DNA of 64,000 nt from Metabacillus_B sp050107715 (GTDB lineage: Bacteria > Bacillota > Bacilli > Bacillales > Bacillaceae). Location: contig NZ_JBNILN010000001.1 of the NCBI RefSeq assembly GCF_050107715.1, positions 186,001 through 250,000 on the forward strand. Reading direction: 5' to 3'. Under the pieces are notes generated by a model. The model made no database searches and was not told where the DNA came from. It worked only from the letters and a program-made list of their open reading frames with translations. Below are positions 7,931-16,169 of this stretch, in pieces (the stretch's first letter is position 1; the number at the start of each line of letters is the position of its first letter). The translations under genes and the position numbers were made by a program.

Positions 7931-8764
7931 TTACTTATCTACCGGTACAACTGCACCCTCGTATTTTTCTTCGATGAACTTTTGAATTTCTTCTGAGTGA
8001 AGAACTTCTACAAGCGCTTTTACTTCTTTTTTACCTTCATCCCCTTTGTTGACAGCGATGATGTTAACATATGGAGAGTCAGCGCCTTCAAGTGCAATCG
8101 CATCGTTTTGCGGGCTAAGTCCGGCGTCAATCGCATAGTTCGTATTGATTAGAACTGCATCCCCTTCATCATTGTTGTAGATTTGCGGAAGAAGGCTGGC
8201 TTCAACGTCTGCTTTGAATTGGATGTCTTTGCTGTTTTCTGCAATATCTTCAACAGTTGCCGTCGTCTTTTCCACTCCCTCTTTCAGCTTAATTAACCCT
8301 TCGCTTTCAAGCATAGTAAGGATGCGGCCGTGGTCTGCTACTGAATTGCTCATGATGATCGTTGCACCCTCTGGAAGCTCTTCAAGTGATTTGTATTTTT
8401 TTGAGTAAACACCGATTGGTTCAATGTGGATCCCGCCTGCATTAACAAAGTCATAGTCTTCATTTTCTGCCATTTGGGATTCAAGATACGGGATGTGCTG
8501 GAAGTAGTTCGCATCCAGCTCTTCTCCTGCAAGCGATTTGTTAGGCAGGATGTAGTCCTGGAAGGTTTTAATTTCAAGCTCTACACCTTGTTCTTCAAGC
8601 AAAGGCTTTGCCTCTTCCAAAATTTCTGCATGCGGAACGTTAGACGCACCAACGATGAGCTTGCTGCTCTCACTGCTGCCTGCTTCTCCGGAACCGGCTG
8701 TGCCGCAGGCCGCTAAAGCAAAAGCGGATACTGCAAATACTGAGCTTAATAATAATTTTTTCAT
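7931..8764 (-). CDS. metQ: Methionine-binding lipoprotein MetQ
   Basis: 277 residues of the NlpA lipoprotein family. A signal peptide ends in the lipobox LAAC with Cys20 as the lipid site, so the protein is tethered to the outer membrane face. The body (LIVGASNVPHAEILEEAKPLL onward, with YFQHIPYLE) is typical of D-/L-methionine binding components. Last gene of metN-metP-metQ, 12 bases after metP, and under the SAM riboswitch at the start of the operon. Confidence 0.96.
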   Translation of the reverse strand: MKKLLLSSVFAVSAFALAACGTAGSGEAGSSESSKLIVGASNVPHAEILEEAKPLLEEQGVELEIKTFQDYILPNKSLAGEELDANYFQHIPYLESQMAENEDYDFVNAGGIHIEPIGVYSKKYKSLEELPEGATIIMSNSVADHGRILTMLESEGLIKLKEGVEKTTATVEDIAENSKDIQFKADVEASLLPQIYNNDEGDAVLINTNYAIDAGLSPQNDAIALEGADSPYVNIIAVNKGDEGKKEVKALVEVLHSEEIQKFIEEKYEGAVVPVDK

Positions 8765-8776
8765 TAAAAATTCCCC

Positions 8777-9451
8777 CTAGCGTTTGTCTATTCTTTTAGT
8801 TATTTGATCTCCAATAAATTGGATGATAAATACAATAATCAATATCAATACGGTGGCCACTAACGTGACTTGGCTGTTGCTTCGCTGAAAGCCTTCCAGA
8901 TAAGCAAGGTCCCCCAGCCCCCCTGCACCGATGACTCCAGCCATAGCCGAGTAGCCGACTAAAGCGATTGCCGTCACGGTAATACCTGAAGCGAGGGCTG
9001 GCATCGATTCGGGAAGCAGAACTTTTGTAATAATTGTAAAAGTGGAAGCTCCCATAGATTTTGCTGCTTCAATGACCCCTTTATCAATTTCCCGCAATCC
9101 AATTTCAACCATTCTTGCGTAGAATGGAGCTGCTCCTATAATTAAAGCTGGAAGTGCTGCTTCTGCTCCGAGCATCGATCCCACCAAAGCCTTTGTAAAT
9201 GGAATCAGCAAGATGATTAAAAGGATAAAAGGGATGGATCGGAACACGTTCACAGTAGCTGATATGATGAAATTCACGAATCTGTTTTCCCATATGTTCC
9301 CTTTTGATGTGAGGAATAAAAGCAAGCCAAGGATTATTCCCAGAATAAACGTAACGAGCACGGAAATTCCCGTCATATAAAGCGTTTCAAAAGTTGCTTC
9401 CCAAACATTTTCCCATTTGACTTCCGGAAATAATTGCTCAAGCATGGGCAA
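8777..9451 (-). CDS. metP: Methionine ABC transporter permease MetP
   Basis: 224 residues with five or six predicted membrane helices and the ABC inner-membrane permease loop EAAKSMGASTFTIITKVLLPE. It forms the channel for methionine taken up by MetQ and powered by MetN. Start overlaps the metN 3' end by 14 bases. Also called metI in other bacteria. Confidence 0.96.
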   Translation of the reverse strand: MPMLEQLFPEVKWENVWEATFETLYMTGISVLVTFILGIILGLLLFLTSKGNIWENRFVNFIISATVNVFRSIPFILLIILLIPFTKALVGSMLGAEAALPALIIGAAPFYARMVEIGLREIDKGVIEAAKSMGASTFTIITKVLLPESMPALASGITVTAIALVGYSAMAGVIGAGGLGDLAYLEGFQRSNSQVTLVATVLILIIVFIIQFIGDQITKRIDKR

Positions 9452-10463
9452 CTACCTCCACTTCTACATGATGATCATATAAAAATTGCAAAGCGCGATC
9501 CATTTCTGTTTCTTCTCCATCTATGTAGAGAAACAGGGCTCCATATGCCCCGCTTTGTGTTTGCGAGATCTTTCCTTGAAGAATATTCACCTTCACGTCG
9601 TAATTTTTGATTAACCCGGTAACGACCGGCTGCTCTGTAGAATCCCCTACAAAGGTGAGCTGGACAATCCGGCCGGTAGGGTAGGAATCAATGAGATGAG
9701 CGATGGTCTCCCTTGTTTCTTCAGGCTCTGTCACCTGCTGGACAAATCGTTTTGTGATTGGTGCCTGAGGCTTTCTGAAGACAGTAAGCACCTCTCCCTC
9801 CTCCACAATCTTACCTTCCTCCATCACAGCTACTTTATGGCAGATCTTGCGTATTACATGCATTTCATGGGTGATAAGGACGATTGTCAGTCCAAGCCTT
9901 TGATTGATATCGACGAGAAGCTCGAGGATTGAATCGGTCGTCTGCGGATCAAGGGCTGAGGTTGCTTCATCACAAAGAAGAACTTTTGGGTTATTGGCAA
10001 GCGCTCTGGCAATGCCTACACGCTGCTTTTGGCCGCCGCTGAGCTGGGCCGGGTAAGCATTTTCCCTTCCCTCTAATCCGACCAGCCGGATTAACTCTTT
10101 AACACGTTCTTTTCTTTCAGCTGCAGGGAAGCCTGCTATTTCAAGCGGGAACGCTATGTTCTCACTTACAGTCCTGGACCATAAAAGATTAAAGTGCTGG
10201 AATATCATGCTGATTTTCTGTCTTGCCTTTCGGAGCTTTCTCCCCTTAATAACTCCAATTCTATTACCCGCTACTTCGATGCTGCCTTCTGTCGGTGTTT
10301 CCAGCCCATTAAGGAGCCGGATGAGCGAGCTTTTTCCTGCACCGCTGTATCCGATGATCCCGAAGATTTCTCCTTTTTCCACTTCGAGGTTCACCTTATC
10401 TACAGCTTTGATGTTTCCAGATTTGACGGAATAAATTTTAGATACGTTTGTTAATGTGATCAT
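9438..10463 (-). CDS. metN: Methionine ABC transporter ATPase MetN
   Basis: 341 residues. Walker A GYSGAGKSS, signature LSGGQKQR and Walker B VLLCDEATSALD are in the first 240 residues; the last about 75 residues form the NIL domain, which senses methionine and inhibits transport in MetN proteins. I chose ATG 10463 (MITLTNVSKIYSVKSG), preceded by AAGGTGGGAGC; the 48-residue upstream extension is riboswitch sequence. First gene of metNPQ. Confidence 0.96.
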   Translation of the reverse strand: MITLTNVSKIYSVKSGNIKAVDKVNLEVEKGEIFGIIGYSGAGKSSLIRLLNGLETPTEGSIEVAGNRIGVIKGRKLRKARQKISMIFQHFNLLWSRTVSENIAFPLEIAGFPAAERKERVKELIRLVGLEGRENAYPAQLSGGQKQRVGIARALANNPKVLLCDEATSALDPQTTDSILELLVDINQRLGLTIVLITHEMHVIRKICHKVAVMEEGKIVEEGEVLTVFRKPQAPITKRFVQQVTEPEETRETIAHLIDSYPTGRIVQLTFVGDSTEQPVVTGLIKNYDVKVNILQGKISQTQSGAYGALFLYIDGEETEMDRALQFLYDHHVEVEVVAHA

Positions 10464-10493
10464 GCTCCCACCTTCTTTCTCCATCGATCTGAA

Positions 10494-10668
10494 ACAGAAA
10501 ATGCCTTTCTGCGTAGACAAGCAGAAAGGCATTAAACGTAAGGTTACCTTTCTCTCATCTTTCAAAATGCAGCGCATTTTGAGTGAATTGGCACCAATTT
10601 CAGTCATAAAACTGACGGTTGCCGGGCTTCATAGGGCACTTCCCTCCACCTCTCTTTATAAGAGAACA
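10494..10668 (-). promoter_or_regulatory. SAM-I (S-box) riboswitch with terminator, upstream of metNPQ
   Basis: On the minus strand, beginning near 10666, the leader shows the S-box blocks AGAGAGGTGGAGGGA, TGCCCTATGAAGCCCGGCAA and a closing GATGAGAGA near 10553. A terminator stem, ATGCCTTTCTGC paired with GCAGAAAGGCAT and followed by T, lies at 10497-10533. Known mechanism: SAM binding favours the terminator, so the importer is made when methionine and SAM are low. The aptamer core is a clear match; the antiterminator was not drawn. Confidence 0.93.
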
Positions 10669-10876
10669 ATCTATTATTAAATTATGATGGTTTTAAATTT
10701 TAAAAATATTTCAGATCTGACAGTGATTTTATCACGGGGAAAAGGGTGTGTCAATGTAAAACCTTTAAATAATTTTCTCCCTCTTCCCGCCGTTGCAGCC
10801 GGACTCTTGTTTATTTCCCGAGAAATATGGAGATTACGGGGGAAATAACACGGATATATAGAATAGAAACGCCGCG

Positions 10877-11185
10877 TTATGCGCCGTTCTGTTTAATAAG
10901 CTTATATAAAAATTCCACTGATTGAAAGGCGTACTGCTTAGTGTGAAGCTTCCCTTTTTCAAAAATAAGCAGGCACGGAACACTCTCTACTTCCCAGCGT
11001 TCAGGGAATCCCGGCAAATAATTTAAATTTGCCATATGGATATCTGTTTCCGGTACCGTTTCATCCACTACCGTAAGCATCCTTTTTGCGAGCTGGCAAG
11101 TTCCGCAAAAAGGAGTATAAAGATACAAGATTAAGCGATCTTCTTCAATCAATGAAGACAGTTGCTTTTCATTTACTTCAATCAT
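10877..11185 (-). CDS. yusE: Thioredoxin-like protein (YusE)
   Basis: 102 residues with a thioredoxin fold and the active-site motif TPFCGTCQLAKRM (CGTC rather than the usual CGPC), followed by VESVPCLLIFEKGK, where the cis-proline is seen. Likely a cytoplasmic thiol-disulfide exchange protein of unknown partner. Same position as B. subtilis yusE, next to the toprim gene yusF, 20 bases apart. Confidence 0.9.
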   Translation of the reverse strand: MIEVNEKQLSSLIEEDRLILYLYTPFCGTCQLAKRMLTVVDETVPETDIHMANLNYLPGFPERWEVESVPCLLIFEKGKLHTKQYAFQSVEFLYKLIKQNGA

Positions 11186-11205
11186 GATAAAACCAGAACT
11201 CCCTG

Positions 11206-11547
11206 CTATAAATATTTCGCCTGAACATCAATATTTGCACTCAGCAGTACGGAAGCAATATGATGCTCTGGTGCTGAAGCTACTTCTTTATACATTTTAT
11301 CAATGTATAAATGCGAAGCCTCCGGAAATTCTCTTACAAATTGTTTTCTCAGTTTTTCTCCTGCTTCGTCCGTATCCACCAATATATACACATCATTTTC
11401 AAAATACTCATCAATTAGTTCATCCATTTTGGTGAGACTGATTGTTCCATTCGTACATATAATTTCTATAGGCTCGTTAATGACTGCCTGTATTTTTTTC
11501 TTGTCGGATTTCCCTTCAACAATAATGATTTTAGCAGCCTCTGACAT
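11206..11547 (-). CDS. yusF: Toprim domain protein (YusF)
   Basis: 113 residues forming a stand-alone toprim domain: IIIVEGKSDKKKI carries the catalytic Glu and VYILVDTDEAGEKLRKQ the DxD motif. It resembles the toprim part of RNase M5 and primases, but lacks other domains; its role is not known. I chose ATG 11547 (MSEAAK), 6 bases after AGGTGA, over two ATG codons just upstream. Neighbour order matches yusEFG. Confidence 0.88.
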   Translation of the reverse strand: MSEAAKIIIVEGKSDKKKIQAVINEPIEIICTNGTISLTKMDELIDEYFENDVYILVDTDEAGEKLRKQFVREFPEASHLYIDKMYKEVASAPEHHIASVLLSANIDVQAKYL

Positions 11548-11667
11548 GACCATCACCTGTTCATTTTGTCTTTCTTTAGTTTATTCTCTTTTCCTTGTGT
11601 TGTTTCCTGCCGGGAGGATACAGGGTCTATGCAAAAGACCGGCGCCTGCCTGCTGCTAAAGCATATA

Positions 11668-11695
11668 AGGCAGTGGACGGCTCCACTGCCTTATG
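11668..11695 (-). terminator. Stem-loop after yusG
   Basis: A strong inverted repeat, AAGGCAGTGGA/TCCACTGCCTT, abuts the yusG stop codon. No T run follows on the minus strand, so it may be a weak terminator or an mRNA-stabilising hairpin. Confidence 0.45.
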
Positions 11696-11696
11696 C

Positions 11697-11942
11697 TTAA
11701 CACCAGCCGTTCTCATCATCGCAATCCACATATTTCTGATCGGGTTCCTGTGTAACGTCTGCCATTTGAAAAAAACGGTTTTGTGATGCCTCAATCCCTT
11801 TTTTCAATTCAAAGCGGCTGCCGTTGTCACCATACGTCATTTTGCCAATGTGTTCGTGCTGCAAATATAAATTCATTTCTCCATTTTCAAACTTGCCTGT
11901 TATTCGATCTGTCACATCGATACGCTGTTTTTTCAAAGTCAA
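11697..11942 (-). CDS. yusG: Conserved small protein YusG (DUF2553 type)
   Basis: 81 residues, soluble, acidic at the C terminus (DCDDENGWC). The sequence LYLQHEHIGKMTYGDNGSRF is what I recognise as the YusG family. Function is unknown. It lies between yusF and gcvH exactly as in B. subtilis, and a GGAGGGC ribosome site precedes ATG 11942. Confidence 0.82.
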   Translation of the reverse strand: MTLKKQRIDVTDRITGKFENGEMNLYLQHEHIGKMTYGDNGSRFELKKGIEASQNRFFQMADVTQEPDQKYVDCDDENGWC

Positions 11943-12002
11943 ATTAAGCCCTCCTTTTCCTATATAGGATGGCCTAACTTGATTTTTGAAATGCTGGTTA
12001 AA

Positions 12003-12386
12003 TTAGTCTTCGTTGGTCATTTCTGTGTATTGCTCTGCCGTCATGAGACCTTCGATTTCACTTGAATCTGCAGGCTCTATTACGATCATCCAAGCTTTTT
12101 CATATGGAGAATCATTTACATATTCAGGATTATCATCAAGGTCTTCATTCACTTCTACTACTTTTCCGCTGATTGGTGCATAAAGCTCGGAAACCGTTTT
12201 AACAGATTCTACAGAACCGAAAGGCTCATCTGCTTTAATTTCAGTACCTGCTTCAGGAAGCTCTACAAACACGATATCCCCAAGCTCAGATTGTGCAAAA
12301 TGTGTAATCCCCACTCGTACTTTATCGCCTTCAACCTTTACCCATTCATGTTCCTCAGAATAACGAAGATCGTTTGGTGTCGTCAT
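12003..12386 (-). CDS. gcvH: Glycine cleavage system H protein
   Basis: 127 residues. The lipoyl attachment site is K63 in GSVESVKTVSELYAP. GcvH carries the aminomethyl group between the P, T and L proteins; in Bacillus it is also the entry point for lipoate assembly and relay, which fits its location away from gcvT-gcvP. Start ATG 12386 (MTTPNDLRYSEEHEWVK) follows GGAGGGAATAAA; a seven-residue upstream extension is ignored. Confidence 0.96.
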   Translation of the reverse strand: MTTPNDLRYSEEHEWVKVEGDKVRVGITHFAQSELGDIVFVELPEAGTEIKADEPFGSVESVKTVSELYAPISGKVVEVNEDLDDNPEYVNDSPYEKAWMIVIEPADSSEIEGLMTAEQYTEMTNED

Positions 12387-12547
12387 TTTATTCCCTCCAT
12401 GAGTCAATTGTTAATGGAAAAGACAGAGTCTCTTCTTCGTATAAAAAATTTGTCCGCCATTAGCTGCTGAGCTTTAGCGAAGCTGCGCATCCTTCCGAAC
12501 CCCTTTAAAAATGGACAGTTCTTCTGCTGCGCTGTCTGCATATCATC

Positions 12548-12898
12548 TTATTTCCACACCTGCTCAAACTCATTTTCTTTGAAGCCAAGTGTGACGTTCT
12601 GTCCGTCAGATACAATCGGCCTTTTGATAAGCATACCATCTGATGACAGCACAGAAAATATTTCATCCTCGGACATGCTGCTTAAGCGGTCCTTAAGTCC
12701 AAGCTCTCTATACTTCTGGCCGCTTGTATTAAAGAATTTCTTAAGTTCCAGACCACTCTTGGCGTAAAGGTTCTTAAGCTCTTCCTTTCCCGGAGGATTT
12801 TCAGAAATATGTATTGTATTTAATTCATGCCCGTGCTCTTCAAGCCATGTTTTTGCCTTTCTGCACGTGCTGCACTTAGGATACCAATAGAAATCCAA
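12548..12898 (-). CDS. yusI: ArsC/Spx-family protein (YusI)
   Basis: 116 residues starting at a TTG (MDFYWYPKCSTCRKAKTWL) placed 6 bases after AAGGAGG. No ATG is available: a longer open frame runs upstream without a ribosome site. It has the N-terminal CxxC (CSTC) of the ArsC/Spx thioredoxin-like fold, and RPIVSDGQNVTLGF near the end. Orthologues are annotated as arsenate reductase-like, but lack proof of that activity; a redox or regulatory role is equally possible. Confidence 0.88.
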   Translation of the reverse strand: MDFYWYPKCSTCRKAKTWLEEHGHELNTIHISENPPGKEELKNLYAKSGLELKKFFNTSGQKYRELGLKDRLSSMSEDEIFSVLSSDGMLIKRPIVSDGQNVTLGFKENEFEQVWK

Positions 12899-13043
12899 TG
12901 CAATCCTCCTTATTGTATCACGCTGCCTGCGGAATAGGGTGAAATATACATTCTCCTCCGGCAGCGGCTGCAGATTTTCATACAGCCCTATTTTACCCGG
13001 CTTGGTCTGCCGTTTGCAAGGATGGGACTTTTCCATACAGATA

Positions 13044-13078
13044 AGGAGCGCACAGACCATTCGGCTGTGCGCTCCAGA
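13044..13078 (-). terminator. Stem-loop after fadE
   Basis: Minus strand GGAGCGCACAG paired with CTGTGCGCTCC, followed by TTATCTGT. Lies 12 bases beyond the fadE stop; a reasonable end for the fad operon, with a weak T tract. Confidence 0.6.
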
Positions 13079-13089
13079 ATCTCGACCGT

Positions 13090-14874
13090 TTATTGAACGT
13101 AGCGATTTGCATCGATGATTGCTGCTGCAATCTCGCGTTTTTTTGCAATGACGTTTATTGGAGTAAATCGCGTAAATTTGCGAAGAGCGGAAATCATCAT
13201 TCTTAGTGAATCACCCGTTTCAATGGCGATTAATGACTCCTTGGCATGTGCTTCAATTTCATTAAATGCCTCTTGGCAATACACTTGAGTGTAAAGAAGC
13301 TTTTGACTGTTCTTCGCTTCTCCGGAAGCTGCAATTGCTTTTTCAGTGCGCAGAATGGCTGATTCCATCGCGTAAATATTGCTCACTATATCCGCTATAT
13401 TCACAAGAACTTCCTGCTCTTTTTGAAGCTCCTGGCCATATTTTTGAGCTGCAAGACCGGCAATCATCAAGCCGATTTTCTTCGCGTTTTTAAGCAGGTG
13501 TTTTTCTTGCTCAAGAGTTCCCTCACCGACTTCTTCCGGCATAAGCATCATCAATTCTTCTTGCAATGCCTGTGCTTTTTGCAGAAGCGGAAGCTCACCC
13601 TTCATTGCCTTGCGGAGGAAAGTACCCGGCACCAGAAGCCGGTTAATTTCATTTGTTCCTTCAAAAATCCGGTTGATGCGGGAATCACGGTAAGCTCTTT
13701 CCACCTCATATTCCTGCATAAATCCATATCCGCCATGAATTTGTACGCCTTCATCAGCCACATAATCAAGTGTTTCTGATCCGAGGACTTTACCAAGGGA
13801 ACACTCGATGGCGTACTCAGCGATTGACGCAGCAACAGCGCGGCCATCCTTCTGTTCTTCGTCGGAAAGCAGCCCCATTCTTTCTTCAAAAAGGCCAACT
13901 GTTCGGTATACAGAGCTTTCCATCGCATATGTTTTGGATGCCATGTTAGCCAGTTTTTCCTGAATAAGTGAGAACTTTGAAATCGGAGTTTTAAACTGCT
14001 GGCGCTGATTGGCATACTGAACGGATACATCAATGATCCGCTTTGAACCGCCAATGGTTCCAACTGCCAGCTTATAGCGGCCGATGTTCAGGATATTAAA
14101 GGCAATGACATGTCCTTTTCCAAGTTCACCAAGCAGGTTTTCCTTTGGAACCATTGCATCTTCGAGTATCAGCGTTCTCGTGGACGAGCCTTTGATTCCC
14201 ATCTTTTTCTCCTCTGGACCTGTTGAAACGCCAGGGAATTCTTTCTCCACGATGAATGCGGAAAAATGCTCTCCATCCACCTTTGCATAGACGACAAACA
14301 CGTCAGCAAATGCGGAGTTTGTAATCCACTGTTTTTCACCATTCAGAACGTAGTGGGTTCCCTCTGCGTTAAGCTTCGCCGTTGTTCTTGCGCCTAATGC
14401 ATCAGACCCGGAGCCCGGCTCAGTAAGTGCATAGGCTGCAATTCTCTGCCCTGCTGCCAAGTCTGGAAGGTATTGATTTTTCTGATCTTCGTTCCCGAAA
14501 AGTACGATAGGCAAGGACCCAATCCCTACATGGGCTCCATACGACAGCGAAAAGCTTCCGGCACGGGAGAATTTTTCAGTGATTAGTGCGGAACTGATTT
14601 TATCTAGTCCAAGTCCGCCGTAAGCTTCAGGTACATCCGCTCCCAGCAGTCCTAACTCTCCTGCCTTCTTTAAAAGCTTTACAGACTTATCAAACTCATG
14701 TTTTTCAATATCTTCAAGCTGTGGAAGGACGTCATTTACGACAAAGTCCTCTGTCGTTTTAGCAATCATTTTGTGCTCTTCTGTGAAATCCTCCGGTGTA
14801 AAGACACGGTCGTATGAAGTATCCTCGATTAAAAAGCTTCCGCCTTTACTGACTGTTTCCAATGATTTTGCCAT
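13090..14874 (-). CDS. fadE: Acyl-CoA dehydrogenase FadE
   Basis: 594 residues, longer than classic acyl-CoA dehydrogenases because of an extra C-terminal domain of about 200 residues, as in B. subtilis FadE (YusJ). Family motifs: YALTEPGSGSDALGARTTA (FAD and substrate site), QWITNSAFADVFVVYAKV, and VQIHGGYGFMQEYEVERAYRDSRINRIFEGTNEI split around the FAD C-terminal signature. It catalyses the first oxidation of fatty acyl-CoA in beta-oxidation. Third gene of fadN-fadA-fadE, 105 bases after fadA. Confidence 0.95.
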   Translation of the reverse strand: MAKSLETVSKGGSFLIEDTSYDRVFTPEDFTEEHKMIAKTTEDFVVNDVLPQLEDIEKHEFDKSVKLLKKAGELGLLGADVPEAYGGLGLDKISSALITEKFSRAGSFSLSYGAHVGIGSLPIVLFGNEDQKNQYLPDLAAGQRIAAYALTEPGSGSDALGARTTAKLNAEGTHYVLNGEKQWITNSAFADVFVVYAKVDGEHFSAFIVEKEFPGVSTGPEEKKMGIKGSSTRTLILEDAMVPKENLLGELGKGHVIAFNILNIGRYKLAVGTIGGSKRIIDVSVQYANQRQQFKTPISKFSLIQEKLANMASKTYAMESSVYRTVGLFEERMGLLSDEEQKDGRAVAASIAEYAIECSLGKVLGSETLDYVADEGVQIHGGYGFMQEYEVERAYRDSRINRIFEGTNEINRLLVPGTFLRKAMKGELPLLQKAQALQEELMMLMPEEVGEGTLEQEKHLLKNAKKIGLMIAGLAAQKYGQELQKEQEVLVNIADIVSNIYAMESAILRTEKAIAASGEAKNSQKLLYTQVYCQEAFNEIEAHAKESLIAIETGDSLRMMISALRKFTRFTPINVIAKKREIAAAIIDANRYVQ

Positions 14875-14979
14875 AGTATAAACCCTCCAATTTTTTTACT
14901 GGATATTTTTCAACAATAATCAGACAGCCGGGAAGCCGGCCGGTCCTCATACACGTCACGGCTTCCTTTTAGAAGTCTG

Positions 14980-16155
14980 TTAGATTAATTCAAAGACGCC
15001 TGCGGCACCCATTCCGCCGCCGATGCACATGGTTACGACGCCAAACTGTTCATTTCTTCGTTTCATTTCGTGAATAAGGGATAGCGTAAGCTTCGCACCC
15101 GTGCATCCGAGCGGGTGACCGATGGCGATTGCCCCCCCGTTTACATTTACTTTCTCTTCATCTAATCCCAGTTCACGGATGACCTGCAGGGATTGGGAAG
15201 CAAATGCTTCGTTCAGTTCAAATAGGCCTACATCCGAAACCGCCAGACCGGCAAGCTTCAACGCCTTTGGAATGGCTGCGACCGGGCCGATCCCCATTAC
15301 TTCAGGGGGAACGCCTGCAACGGCAAAGGAGCGGAACTTCACCATTGGAGCTAATCCGAGCGCCTCGGCTTTTTCACGGTCCATGACCATCACAGCTGCT
15401 GCTCCGTCGCTTGTTTGGGATGAATTCCCAGCCGTTACGGATCCCCTGACATTAAACACCGGACGGAGTTTTCCAAGCACGTCCTGTGTTGTACCGGGAC
15501 GGACCCCTTCATCCTTTGAGAAAAGAATGGATTTTTCCTGCAGTTTATTGTCTGATCCTACAGTACGAAGGGTTACTTCAACCGGAACGATTTCTTCATC
15601 GAATTTGCCTTCCAGAATGGCAGCGGCTGCCCGCTGATGGCTTCGTACAGCAAATGCATCCTGATCTTCGCGGCTTACTCCGTATTTCTGTGCAACCTGC
15701 TCCGCTGTATGGCCCATTCCCATATAATATTCAGGGGCTTCCTCAGCAAGCCTGGCATTAGGTCGTACTGTATGCCCCATCATCGGTACGAGGCTCATCG
15801 ATTCAGCCCCTCCTGCAATAATGGTATCCGAGTGTCCCAGCATGATTTTCTCTGATGCATAGGCAATTGTTTGGAGACCGGATGAACAATAGCGGTTGAT
15901 TGTGACCGCCGGCACCGTATGTGGCAGCCCTGCCAGCGCGCCGATATTTCTTGCCATATTTAAGCCTTGTTCAGCTTCCGGCATCGCACATCCAATAATT
16001 AAATCATCAATGTTGCCTTCATAGCCGCCTGCGCGTTTCAGTGTCTCTTTTACTGCCAACGCCCCCAGATCATCAGGGCGCACGCTTGCAAGTGTTCCTT
16101 TTTTAGCTCTGCCTACAGGTGTTCTGGCACCTGCTACAATGACTGCTTCTCTCAT
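14980..16155 (-). CDS. fadA: Acetyl-CoA acyltransferase (3-ketoacyl-CoA thiolase) FadA
   Basis: 391 residues. Thiolase catalytic residues: Cys in NRYCSSGLQTIAYAS, His in AIGHPLGCTGAK, and the C-terminal Cys in TMCIGGGMGAAG. It cleaves 3-ketoacyl-CoA to acetyl-CoA in the last step of beta-oxidation, working with FadN. It follows fadN by 14 bases, so the two are co-translated. Confidence 0.96.
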   Translation of the reverse strand: MREAVIVAGARTPVGRAKKGTLASVRPDDLGALAVKETLKRAGGYEGNIDDLIIGCAMPEAEQGLNMARNIGALAGLPHTVPAVTINRYCSSGLQTIAYASEKIMLGHSDTIIAGGAESMSLVPMMGHTVRPNARLAEEAPEYYMGMGHTAEQVAQKYGVSREDQDAFAVRSHQRAAAAILEGKFDEEIVPVEVTLRTVGSDNKLQEKSILFSKDEGVRPGTTQDVLGKLRPVFNVRGSVTAGNSSQTSDGAAAVMVMDREKAEALGLAPMVKFRSFAVAGVPPEVMGIGPVAAIPKALKLAGLAVSDVGLFELNEAFASQSLQVIRELGLDEEKVNVNGGAIAIGHPLGCTGAKLTLSLIHEMKRRNEQFGVVTMCIGGGMGAAGVFELI

Positions 16156-16169
16156 TTGATGCCCCTCCC

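Noticed and set aside
10456..10680. 74-residue plus-strand frame in the met leader
   Set aside because: Covers the SAM riboswitch on the other strand; chance frame.
12387..12547. Glycine riboswitch upstream of gcvH
   Set aside because: The leader lacks the glycine aptamer blocks; only a ribosome site is clear.
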